Positions 1 to 7,875 of a DNA stretch of 40,659 nt are shown piece by piece. The stretch spans positions 1-40,659 of the forward strand of contig JAQWJQ010000190.1 in NCBI GenBank assembly GCA_029248265.1. The letters are read 5' to 3'. Positions within the stretch are counted from its first letter, which is position 1. Each line of letters starts with the position of its first letter. The position numbers and the translations under genes were made by a program. The notes below the pieces were generated by a model. It was not told the origin of the DNA, made no database searches, and saw only the letters and a program-made list of their open reading frames with translations. The stretch is from Planctomycetota bacterium (GTDB lineage: Bacteria; Planctomycetota; UBA1135; GCA-002686595).

Positions 1-2025
1 ACGGCGGCCCTGATCACCCTCGGCGCGGGGCACCCGTGCCTCGCCGGCTCAGGTCCCTCCACCCAGGCCACCACGCCCGAACCGCTCGTCGCCCCCGAGG
101 ACCCCCGCCTCGAGCAGGCCATGAGCGCGCTTCGGCGAGGAGATATGGCCGCCGCCCGGGGCCTCGTGAACGCCCTCTTCGTGGACGAGCGCGAGGAGAC
201 GGCGCGCCGACTGCTCGCGGAAGGCAACGGGCTGGAGGCCCTCGGCGCCATCGACCAGGCCCTGGAGCTTGACCTCGTCAACAAGGAGCGCCGAGCGACC
301 ATGCTCATGCTGCGCGGACAAGCCGCCTTCGCCGCGGCGAGCGGCTCGACCCGCTACGCGCCGCTCTTCGAGGAGGCGCTTGAGACCTTCGAGCGCGCCG
401 CCCAGGAGGGCGCCGGAGTGAGCGCCGCCCTCCGCGCGAGCCGCGCCGCGAGGATGCTCGGTCTCTACCAACAGGCCCTCGAAGATGCCCGAGCCGCGGT
501 CCGCTGGATCGACGCCGTGCCTGGGCGCGCCCAGGGGCTCGACCTCGACCAACCCATCGCGCAGACGCTGGGCGAAGCGGCCTTCAGCAGGTACACCGAG
601 CACCGGCAAAACGCCGACGGCGCCCCGGGTTCCGCGCAGCTCCGCGCGAGCTTGTTCAAGGAGACTCGCCGCGCCCTCGAGCGCTCCATTGGCGACGCCC
701 CCACGTCCCCCTGGGGCTATGAGCAGCTCGCCAACCTCTTCCTGTGGGAGCAGCGCAACGCGGAGGCCCTCCAGACCCTTCGCACAGCGCTCGCCATCCT
801 CCCGGATCACGAGGGGATCCACACCGCCTTCGTCAGGCAGCTCGGAGACCTCTCGCAGGCCCAGGCCACGGCCGCCGGCGCGGACGCCGCAGCGGCTCTC
901 GAGGCCCGCTTCGACGCGATCCTGGGCGCCTACTCCACGTTCAGGGAGCGCCATCCAGAGAACGCGTTGGGCTTCTGGTACAGCGCGTTTGAGACCTTCT
1001 ATCTGGCGCTCAACCAGTTCGAGACCGCTGGGAGCGAGAGGGGCGCTGGTGACGCCACGTTCCAGGAGGCAGAGCGCCTGTTCGAGGCCTGTCGGGATCG
1101 CGAATCCGGCTTCACGGACGCCTGCATCGACTATGAGATCCTCTGCAGGACCGCGTCCGGCTGGTGCCACTACCAACTGGAGCAGGACGAGAAGGCCGAG
1201 GCCCTCTTCTTCTCCGCGGAGGATCTCCGTCCCCTGGGCTCCGAGGCCTCCCGCCTCGGGCGAGCAGCCGGTCTGGACCTGTTCCTCTCCGGCGCGGGTG
1301 GCTCCAAGCGCCTGCCCTCCGCGCTCGCGGGTCTCGACTTCCTCGTCCGGCGGGCGACCTCCGACCCGACCAGCCTCGAGGGGCTGGAGCGCGGGGCGCG
1401 CCTCGCCGACCGCATGTTCTCCGCCCGGCCCGAGAACCCCAACCTCGCCAACAACGCGGGCTTCGTGAACCGCGACGCCGCCGTGCTCCGCGAGATGGAC
1501 GCGACGGCGCGCTTCGCCCGCGCCAAGTCGGACGACGACCGCGCGGCTGCCGCGGCCAGCAGAGCCCGCGCACAGGAACTCATCGAGCGCAGCTGGGCCG
1601 CTTACTGCATTGCGGCTGCCATGACCCCCGACGACGTCCGTGTCGTGAATGACACTGGGCTCATCATGACGTACTACCTGCGGACCGACGCCGACGCCGC
1701 GGAGCGCTACCTCCTCGACGCGGTGGCCGACGGCGCCGTCCAGGTCCAGCACGACCTCGCGGAGATGGACGAGCGGGAGCGCTACGACCTCATGGAGGCC
1801 TGGGGCGACGCCCACCAGAACTTGGGCATCCTCGAGATGACCCTCCGGAGCAACCCCCGTCCTGCACGGGAGTGGTTCGTGAAGGCCCTGGAGATCGGCC
1901 CCCCCTCCAGGGGCTGGCTGCGGACCGAGGTCCTGCCCAAACTGGAGGAGTGGATCGAGACCGGCGTCCGTCCGGCCTCCCTCGACGAAATCGAGTCCAG
2001 AACCATCTGGGCCCACAGGCCCTGA
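1..2025 (+). CDS. secreted TPR-repeat protein, 5' end outside the window
   Basis: The frame is open from base 1, so the true start lies upstream of the window. 674 residues are visible. The first ~20 visible residues (ALITLGAGHPCLAG) look like the end of a signal peptide, followed by a Thr/Pro-rich linker, so the ATG at 121 is probably internal. The rest is alpha-helical with TPR-like units (for example around visible residues 240-270, WGYEQLANLFLWEQRNAEAL). No catalytic motif is visible. Two signature stretches, NNAGFVNRDAA (about 484-494) and NDTGLIMTYYL (about 550-560), recur in the next gene, so the two are tandem paralogues. The stop is TGA, followed by 89 bases before the next start. 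TPR proteins usually scaffold protein complexes; the partner is unknown. Confidence 0.85.
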   Translation, partial: TAALITLGAGHPCLAGSGPSTQATTPEPLVAPEDPRLEQAMSALRRGDMAAARGLVNALFVDEREETARRLLAEGNGLEALGAIDQALELDLVNKERRATMLMLRGQAAFAAASGSTRYAPLFEEALETFERAAQEGAGVSAALRASRAARMLGLYQQALEDARAAVRWIDAVPGRAQGLDLDQPIAQTLGEAAFSRYTEHRQNADGAPGSAQLRASLFKETRRALERSIGDAPTSPWGYEQLANLFLWEQRNAEALQTLRTALAILPDHEGIHTAFVRQLGDLSQAQATAAGADAAAALEARFDAILGAYSTFRERHPENALGFWYSAFETFYLALNQFETAGSERGAGDATFQEAERLFEACRDRESGFTDACIDYEILCRTASGWCHYQLEQDEKAEALFFSAEDLRPLGSEASRLGRAAGLDLFLSGAGGSKRLPSALAGLDFLVRRATSDPTSLEGLERGARLADRMFSARPENPNLANNAGFVNRDAAVLREMDATARFARAKSDDDRAAAAASRARAQELIERSWAAYCIAAAMTPDDVRVVNDTGLIMTYYLRTDADAAERYLLDAVADGAVQVQHDLAEMDERERYDLMEAWGDAHQNLGILEMTLRSNPRPAREWFVKALEIGPPSRGWLRTEVLPKLEEWIETGVRPASLDEIESRTIWAHRP

Positions 2026-2114
2026 GAGCATTCTTGGGCCGACTTGGCCATTATCCTGCGAAGCGGACCGCCCCGCGGCGCTCCCTACCCGACCACCTCC
2101 ACGCCTCCGGCGAC

Positions 2115-3812
2115 ATGCTGCTTCACCTCACCCTCCTGGCCACCTGCGCGCCGCTCGGCGCAGCGCCCCTGCTCTCCCCGCTCAGCACTCCTTCCGTCTC
2201 GGTCGACGACGTGGCTGACCTCCTCCGCCGGGGAAAGGCCGAGCTCGTCGCCGGCAAGATCGACCCGGCGCTGGCCACGTTTCAGGAAGCTCACCAGAAG
2301 AGCGGCGGCGACGTTGCCACCGAGGTGTGGGTCCTCCGCGCGCGCATGGGCAAGGGCGACCTTGCCGCGGCCTTCGAGCGCGTCATTGAGCTGGAGTCCG
2401 AAGGGCAAGGCGGCCTCGACGTTCAGTACTTGATCGGCGTCGCTCGTTACGAGTTCGGTCGGCAGTACGAACTCCAGAACAACCCCCAGGCCGGCGCGGC
2501 CTACCAGGAGGCCGCCGCCTACCTGAAGGACGTCATGGCCACCGCCGGGGAGCAGTATCCCGATGCGTGGCTCCGCCTGGCCGCATCCTCAAGGTGGATG
2601 GGAGACCTGGAGACCGCGTCGACCTCGATCGACCGCGCCCTCGAGGCGGCGCGTGACGGAGAGAGCCTCGCCCTGGCCTCCAAGATCCGAGTGGCTCGAG
2701 GCGTCGCGCTCATGGGCGACGAGAAGACACGCCCCGCCGGGGTCCGCGCCATCGAGCAAGGGATCCGCGACGCCAGGGAGGCCGCTGCGGCCTACGGTGA
2801 CGCCAAGACGTTGGCCAGCCAGCAGGCGGACGTTCACCTGCAGCTCGGCGTGGGGCTGCTCTACCTGCAGAAGAAGGATGAGGCCGCGGAGGCATACGCC
2901 ACCGCCATGGGGTGGAACCCCACCCAGGTGGACTACGGGCAGCTCCTCGGGAGCATGACGGATGAGGCGGGCACCGTGGCGCCGTTCGTGGAGACCCTGA
3001 CCGCTGGCGCCGCGGCGTTCGAGAAGCGCTGGGGCAAGGACATCAACTCTGACGCCGGTCTCCTCTGGTGGCTCGGCTACGGCCAGTACTCGCTGGGCCG
3101 CTATGAGCCCGCTATCTCCTCGTTCCAGGGCGCCGTCGCGAAGTTCCCTGCCTACGCCAACGCCTATTGGTACATCGGGCTCTCCCAGTACTTCCGCGGC
3201 AAGGAGCACGACGTGAAGGCCGGCGGCGCCTTCCGCCGTTACGCAGAAGCCGACCCCGCGAGCTTCGCCCAGATGGTGAACGCCAACCAGCAAAACAAGG
3301 CCTACCCCGGTCGCTTGCTCTTCCGCCTCTGGGACTCCAAGAAGTTCGAGGCCGCCGCGGACCTCGCCGAGGTCCGGCTCATCGCAGACCGCACGGACCC
3401 GCTGCTCTGGAACGACGTGGGGCTCATGAGCCGCGACGCCGGAGACTTTGTGCGCCGCGCGAAGATCGAGGACCCGAAGACTTCGCACACGGACTACTAC
3501 GAGCGAGCCCTCAAGGCCTACGAGACGGCCCTCGAGCTCGACCGGAAGCCGCAGTACCTGAACGACGGCGCCGTGATCCTCCACTACGGCCTCCAGCGCG
3601 ACTTGGACCGCGCGATCTCCATGTACGACGAGGCCGAGGCGCTTGCCTTGGAGATGCAAGCGAAGGGTGAATTCGCCGAAGGCGAAGAGGAGATCGTGAC
3701 GATCGCGCTCCGCGACGCCCGCAACAACCGCAAACTCCTCAAGCGCGCCATGGCGCGACAGAAGGAGAAGGGAGAGAAGCAAGGTGACGAGGACGGCGGC
3801 GGCCGCCCCTGA
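2115..3812 (+). CDS. secreted TPR-repeat protein, paralogue of the upstream gene
   Basis: 565 residues. I chose the ATG at 2115 because it opens directly into a signal peptide (MLLHLTLLATCAPLGAAP). The frame upstream of it overlaps the previous gene and has shadow-like composition. TPR helices run from about residue 30 (DVADLLRRGKAELVAGKIDPAL) to the C-terminus, with clear units near 320-350 and 480-510. The motifs NDVGLMSRDAG (433-443) and NDGAVILHYGL (483-493) match the NNAGFVNRDAA and NDTGLIMTYYL stretches of the preceding protein. The C-terminus is Lys/Glu-rich. Probably periplasmic or exported; no enzymatic motif is seen. It probably shares a transcript with the upstream paralogue and the gene 11 bases downstream. 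The start has no Shine-Dalgarno sequence. Confidence 0.85.
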   Translation: MLLHLTLLATCAPLGAAPLLSPLSTPSVSVDDVADLLRRGKAELVAGKIDPALATFQEAHQKSGGDVATEVWVLRARMGKGDLAAAFERVIELESEGQGGLDVQYLIGVARYEFGRQYELQNNPQAGAAYQEAAAYLKDVMATAGEQYPDAWLRLAASSRWMGDLETASTSIDRALEAARDGESLALASKIRVARGVALMGDEKTRPAGVRAIEQGIRDAREAAAAYGDAKTLASQQADVHLQLGVGLLYLQKKDEAAEAYATAMGWNPTQVDYGQLLGSMTDEAGTVAPFVETLTAGAAAFEKRWGKDINSDAGLLWWLGYGQYSLGRYEPAISSFQGAVAKFPAYANAYWYIGLSQYFRGKEHDVKAGGAFRRYAEADPASFAQMVNANQQNKAYPGRLLFRLWDSKKFEAAADLAEVRLIADRTDPLLWNDVGLMSRDAGDFVRRAKIEDPKTSHTDYYERALKAYETALELDRKPQYLNDGAVILHYGLQRDLDRAISMYDEAEALALEMQAKGEFAEGEEEIVTIALRDARNNRKLLKRAMARQKEKGEKQGDEDGGGRP

Positions 3813-3823
3813 GCGAGAAGTCG

Positions 3824-4873
3824 ATGCTCCCGATCCGCTACGTCGCCGGCCCCTCCACGGTCGGTGAGCGCCCCGTCGTGATGGTGGATGGCTCCTTCGG
3901 AGGCGCGCCCTCCGGCGGCCTCCACCTGGCCCACTGGCCAGGGAACCGCACGCCCCCTGAGCTCCGCCGCGACCTCTCCACCGAGATCGCCTTCGCGTTC
4001 CTCGACCTCGACGCGACGCGCCGTGAGGAACTCACCCGGGGCTGCGAGGCCCTGGTGCTGAACCACTACGACACGGACGGAGTGTGCGCGCTCCTGGTCC
4101 TCAGTCGCCCCGAGGTGGCCCGCCCCCACCGTTCGCTCCTCCACGAGATCGCCGCCTCGGGCGACTTCTTCGAAGTGCGGTCCGACCGCGCGTTCGCGGC
4201 GGACATGGCCCTGCAAGATCTCGGGCGACGGTGGAGCGGCGAGCGCGAGGGGCTGATCCTCGCGGCCCTCGACCTGCTCGCGGCCTTGCTCGTGGATGAC
4301 CGTGCCGCGCCCGAAGGCTGGTGTGCGGCCCTCGACCGCCTCCACCTTGACCGCGCGGCGCTCGCCGGCGCGGCCTTCGACGACCTGGTCTACATGGATC
4401 TCGGCGTCTGGAGCGCCACCCTCGCGGCCCCAGACGCGCCCCCCTTCGACCCGGGTCGCCACGCCTTCCTGGGCTCCGGCCGGCATGACCGCGCGCTGGT
4501 CATGGGGAGCGGTCCACGGGGGACCTCGGCCCGGTTCGTCGTCGGGACTCGCTCGTTTTTTGACCTCGTCTCACGCCCGGCTTCGGGGCGCCCGGACCTG
4601 GCTGCGCTGGCGGAGCTCTTGAACGGGCTGGAGGGTGACCACCCCGGCAGCCACTGCTGGCGGCACCAGCCGGAGAGCGGGGCCACCCCTGAGCTCTGGT
4701 TCGGGAGCGAGGACCTCCACCTCTACGCCGAGCACGCGGGCGACGCCCTGGGGTGGAGCCGCCTCGACCCCCTCGAGATCAAGCGGCACGTGCTCGACGC
4801 GGTGCGCAACGCATGGGTCCTCCCGGACGACGATGACGAGGCGGACGGCGACGAGGACATCTTCGACGTATGA
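3824..4873 (+). CDS. uncharacterised protein with a DHH-like HYDTDG motif
   Basis: 349 residues, cytoplasmic (no signal peptide or membrane segment). Residues 76-90 read EALVLNHYDTDGVCA, which resembles motif I of DHH/RecJ-type phosphoesterases (H-x-D-x-D-G), where the aspartates bind Mn. The second DHH signature and a DHHA1 domain are not evident, so the full fold cannot be claimed. The C-terminal tail is very acidic (DDDDEADGDEDIFDV). It starts 11 bases after the TPR gene and its stop overlaps the start of the MBL-fold gene as ATGA, implying translational coupling. I do not recognise the family with certainty. A metal-dependent hydrolase acting on the same small molecule as its MBL partner is an inference. 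Confidence 0.75.
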   Translation: MLPIRYVAGPSTVGERPVVMVDGSFGGAPSGGLHLAHWPGNRTPPELRRDLSTEIAFAFLDLDATRREELTRGCEALVLNHYDTDGVCALLVLSRPEVARPHRSLLHEIAASGDFFEVRSDRAFAADMALQDLGRRWSGEREGLILAALDLLAALLVDDRAAPEGWCAALDRLHLDRAALAGAAFDDLVYMDLGVWSATLAAPDAPPFDPGRHAFLGSGRHDRALVMGSGPRGTSARFVVGTRSFFDLVSRPASGRPDLAALAELLNGLEGDHPGSHCWRHQPESGATPELWFGSEDLHLYAEHAGDALGWSRLDPLEIKRHVLDAVRNAWVLPDDDDEADGDEDIFDV

Positions 4874-5742
4874 CGCTCCTGCTGGATACGGCGCCGGGGT
4901 CGGATGGCCTCGTGGTGCAACGCTGCGGTCTCTGGGGCTACAACTCCATTGGGGTCGTCTCGGGTAAGGAGGCCTGCGCGGTGGACCCGGGTATCACTCC
5001 AGAGGAGATCCGTTCCTTCCGCGAGGCGCTGGAGTCCGGAGGGCGCCGGGTGACCAAGGTGGTGCTCACCCACAGCCACCATGACCACATCCGCGGCTGG
5101 CAGGCCTTCCCCGACGCCGAGGTCATCGCGCCGCGCCCCGTCGCGGAGAAGGGGGCCGGTCCTCAGGCCCGCATCCTGGCCGGCAAGGCCAAGGTGGACC
5201 AGCGCCTCGGGGTCGAGGACCCCGCCTTCCGCTACCCCGCGGTCGACCGCTCCTTTGACGAGCGCCTGACCGTCCGCGTGGGCGCTCTCCACCTCGACCT
5301 CGAGTTCCTGCCCGGGCACTCCAACTGCACGAGCGTGGTCCATCTCCCTCAGCTCCAGGCGCTGCTGACCGCCGACTATCTGGTGTCGCCCGGCCTCCCC
5401 TACTGTCGCTGGGAAGCCGCCCCCTTCGAGGCCGCGAATCGACGCCTGCGGGCACTGGTCGAGTCCGAGGGGATCGAGCGCGTGGTCCCCGCGCACAATG
5501 ACCTGATCCACGGCCGCGAGGCCGCGCTGGTCGCCATCGACGAGGAGCTCCAGTACTTCGCCGCGCTGCGCGCAGACCTATCACGCCGCCTGGCCAGCGG
5601 AGACTCCCATGAGCGCGCCATGCGCGCCGCCGCGAGCTTCATGGGAGAGCGGCGCGGTGTCGACCTCGGACCGCGCGCCCGCCAGGACCGCGACAACGCC
5701 CGCCGCGTCCTCGCGGAGCTCGGCGACGATCAGTCGAAGTAG
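4870..5742 (+). CDS. metallo-beta-lactamase-fold hydrolase
   Basis: 290 residues. The MBL metal site is complete: H68-S-H70-H-D72-H73 (THSHHDH), H150 in LPGHSN, D169 in LLTADYL, and H209 in VPAHND. The C-terminal helical tail resembles glyoxalase II-like or RNase Z-like hydrolases, and the protein is likely a cytoplasmic dinuclear-zinc or iron enzyme. The substrate cannot be read from sequence. The start overlaps the stop of the DHH-motif gene (ATGA), so the two are coupled. The 3' end overlaps the convergent methyltransferase gene by 13 bases, leaving no room for a terminator. Confidence 0.9.
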   Translation: MTLLLDTAPGSDGLVVQRCGLWGYNSIGVVSGKEACAVDPGITPEEIRSFREALESGGRRVTKVVLTHSHHDHIRGWQAFPDAEVIAPRPVAEKGAGPQARILAGKAKVDQRLGVEDPAFRYPAVDRSFDERLTVRVGALHLDLEFLPGHSNCTSVVHLPQLQALLTADYLVSPGLPYCRWEAAPFEAANRRLRALVESEGIERVVPAHNDLIHGREAALVAIDEELQYFAALRADLSRRLASGDSHERAMRAAASFMGERRGVDLGPRARQDRDNARRVLAELGDDQSK

Positions 5743-6461
5743 CCGTCCATCGACTTCTTGATGCGCGGCGTGCGACTCTCGCTGGCAGGCCGCGTTGTCT
5801 CGAGCGGCGTGACCCCGGCCTCCGCCATCTTCACAAACGCCTCGCGCCTGACGTCGTTCTTGCCCGCGAGCCGCGCGAACCACTTCTGGCGGAGCTCGCT
5901 GCGCTCGTCCTCCCCCATGGCACCGACGAGCCCTGGCTCGGCGTCAAAGCAGCGCTGGATCACCAGCGCCGCGGCCACCGAGAGGTTGAAGGACTCCGTG
6001 AAGCCATGCATGGGCAAGTAGATCTGCCGGGCGGTCGCGGCCCGCAGCTCCTCGCTGATGCCGGCCATCTCCCGCCCCATGATCAGGCCGACGCGTTGGG
6101 GAAACGGACGCAACACCCCCGGCTCCGTCAGCTCGAGCGCCCCGTCATCCAGGTCGGTGGCCCAGAGTTCCAGCCCCTCCTCGCGGGCGGCCGCGACACA
6201 CTCGCTGATCTCGCCAAAGAAGCGGCGAGTGAGCCACTGGTGGCTCCCCTTGGTGACCTTGCGCTGCGCGCGGCCGCGCATGTGAGGGTGCTTGATCGTC
6301 CAGACGTGCTGGATCCCGAAGGACTCGGCGGTCCGCAGCACCGCCTGCACATTCTCGTCGTTCCACGGACGCTCGAGGATGAGCACGAGCCGGGACGTAC
6401 GGCGCTGGAGCACGGCCTCGGCGCGCTGGAGTCGGTGCGGGGTTTCGTCCGGGGGCTGCAT
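5730..6461 (-). CDS. trmH: TrmH/SpoU-family RNA 2'-O-methyltransferase
   Basis: 243 residues. All three SPOUT motifs are present. Motif 1 is NDENVQAVLRTAESFG, with the catalytic arginine at R43. Motif 2 is IMGREMAGIS (127-136). Motif 3 is LPMHGFTESFNLSVAAALVI (149-168), which forms the trefoil knot and the SAM site. The N-terminal RLQRAEAVLQRR stretch and the C-terminal extension resemble TrmH, which makes Gm18 in tRNA, but other SpoU members cannot be excluded. The ATG overlaps the TGA of the upstream MFS gene (TGATG), so it is probably translated by re-initiation from that gene. The C-terminus is basic. Confidence 0.88.
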   Translation of the reverse strand: MQPPDETPHRLQRAEAVLQRRTSRLVLILERPWNDENVQAVLRTAESFGIQHVWTIKHPHMRGRAQRKVTKGSHQWLTRRFFGEISECVAAAREEGLELWATDLDDGALELTEPGVLRPFPQRVGLIMGREMAGISEELRAATARQIYLPMHGFTESFNLSVAAALVIQRCFDAEPGLVGAMGEDERSELRQKWFARLAGKNDVRREAFVKMAEAGVTPLETTRPASESRTPRIKKSMDGYFD

Positions 6462-7780
6462 CAGTTGGCGTCCGGGGCGCGCCGCGCGAACCGGAACGTC
6501 CCCAGCGTAGCGATCAAGAGCAGCGCCGACATCACCATCACCCCCCTGGCCCCGAGGACCGGGTAGAGGGCCCCTCCGATCATGCCCCCGGTGGCCACCG
6601 CGAGGGTCCTCGCGGAGAAGACCACGCCGAAGGCGCCCCCCCGGCGCCCGACGCTGGCCTCACCTGCGGCCAACCCGAAGGCCAGCGGTCCGATCCCGGC
6701 CATGCCGATCCCCATCACGAAGCGGCCGACGAGCAGCAACGAGAAGACCGGCGCGGCGGCCTGGATGGAGATCGCGAGGACCGAGAGGATCGCGCAATGG
6801 ATCAGGGCGCGGCGGTGTCCGATCGAGTCTCCATACCGGCCCCACATGGTGAGGCTGAGCAGGTTGGCGACCGCCATCACCGCGAAGGAGACGCTGGTGG
6901 CGAGGGCAACGGCGCGGTCGTGGAGCCCGAGCCCCTCGGTCCCGGCCGCCGAGGTCAGCGCCTCCCAGTAGGTGCCCTCGAGGACGCGGCCGGCGAAGAG
7001 CTCCTCGACGTAGATCTCCAGGGTCGGGTTCACCGCGCCGAGGCCGAACTGGAGCGCGAACACCACGAGGACCGCCGAGCGCAGCGCCCGGATCCTGAGC
7101 ACGTCGCCGATGTCGCCCGCCGTCGAGCGCAGGACCCCGCGCGCGCCCTGCCGAGCGTCGCCGTCTTCGCCCCGTGACTGCCGCTTCGAGGTGTCCTCGA
7201 CGGCGCCCAGCCACACGATGACCGCGCCCGTGAAGGCCATGGAGCCAACAACGAAGAAGACGGACTGGTAGGAGCCGAGCAGGGCGACGAGGAACCCACC
7301 GAGGAGCGGGCCGAACAGTCCGCCCACCGCCAGCGCCGTGGAGAGGTTCCCCGCGACGCGCCCCTGCCGGTCCTCGGGCGCGACCACGCTCACCAGCGTG
7401 ATGCTCGGCGGAATGAACCCGGAGAACAGGCCCTGTCCGAAGCGCATGGCGAGCAGCTGCCCCGGGGTGTTGACGAAGCCCATGCCCCCCACGAAGACGG
7501 CAATCGCGAGCATCGCGCGGCACACCATGACCTTGCGCCCGAAGCGATCGCCGATGGCCCCCCAGAGGGGGGCCGAGACCGTGGCCGAGAGCGGCGCCGC
7601 CGCGAAGCAGAGGCCCGCCCAGCGGCTGATCGACGCCTCCCCCTCGACCCCCATCTCCTCGAGCAGGCTCGGGAAGAACGGCAGGAAGCTCATCATCCCG
7701 ATCGAGGTGATCAGGTTGGCGGTCCACACCACCCAGTACGTTCGCTTCCAGTGACTCTCCATGGGGCGCGGAGCCGGCAT
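6461..7780 (-). CDS. MFS transporter, MdtG-like drug efflux type
   Basis: 439 residues from the ATG at 7780; an ATG six codons later (7762, MESHWKRTYW) is equally plausible. About 12 hydrophobic segments are visible. The MFS motif GDRFGRK lies at 77-83 between TM2 and TM3, with a pseudo-repeat GDSIGHRR in the second half. A charged cytoplasmic loop (about residues 195-215) separates the halves. The WKRTYW opening resembles MdtG-type efflux proteins, but the substrate cannot be predicted. The stop overlaps the start of the RNA methyltransferase gene (TGATG). It is divergent from the gene at 7876, with a 95-base shared upstream region in which I could not pick a convincing promoter. Confidence 0.9.
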   Translation of the reverse strand: MPAPRPMESHWKRTYWVVWTANLITSIGMMSFLPFFPSLLEEMGVEGEASISRWAGLCFAAAPLSATVSAPLWGAIGDRFGRKVMVCRAMLAIAVFVGGMGFVNTPGQLLAMRFGQGLFSGFIPPSITLVSVVAPEDRQGRVAGNLSTALAVGGLFGPLLGGFLVALLGSYQSVFFVVGSMAFTGAVIVWLGAVEDTSKRQSRGEDGDARQGARGVLRSTAGDIGDVLRIRALRSAVLVVFALQFGLGAVNPTLEIYVEELFAGRVLEGTYWEALTSAAGTEGLGLHDRAVALATSVSFAVMAVANLLSLTMWGRYGDSIGHRRALIHCAILSVLAISIQAAAPVFSLLLVGRFVMGIGMAGIGPLAFGLAAGEASVGRRGGAFGVVFSARTLAVATGGMIGGALYPVLGARGVMVMSALLLIATLGTFRFARRAPDAN

Positions 7781-7875
7781 GGCGGTCCGCGGCGATGAGG
7801 GTGCCTGCGGAACCGACCAGAAGCCACGGACAGACCCGAAACACCGCCCCGTCACTCGGATAATCTCAGGCGATC

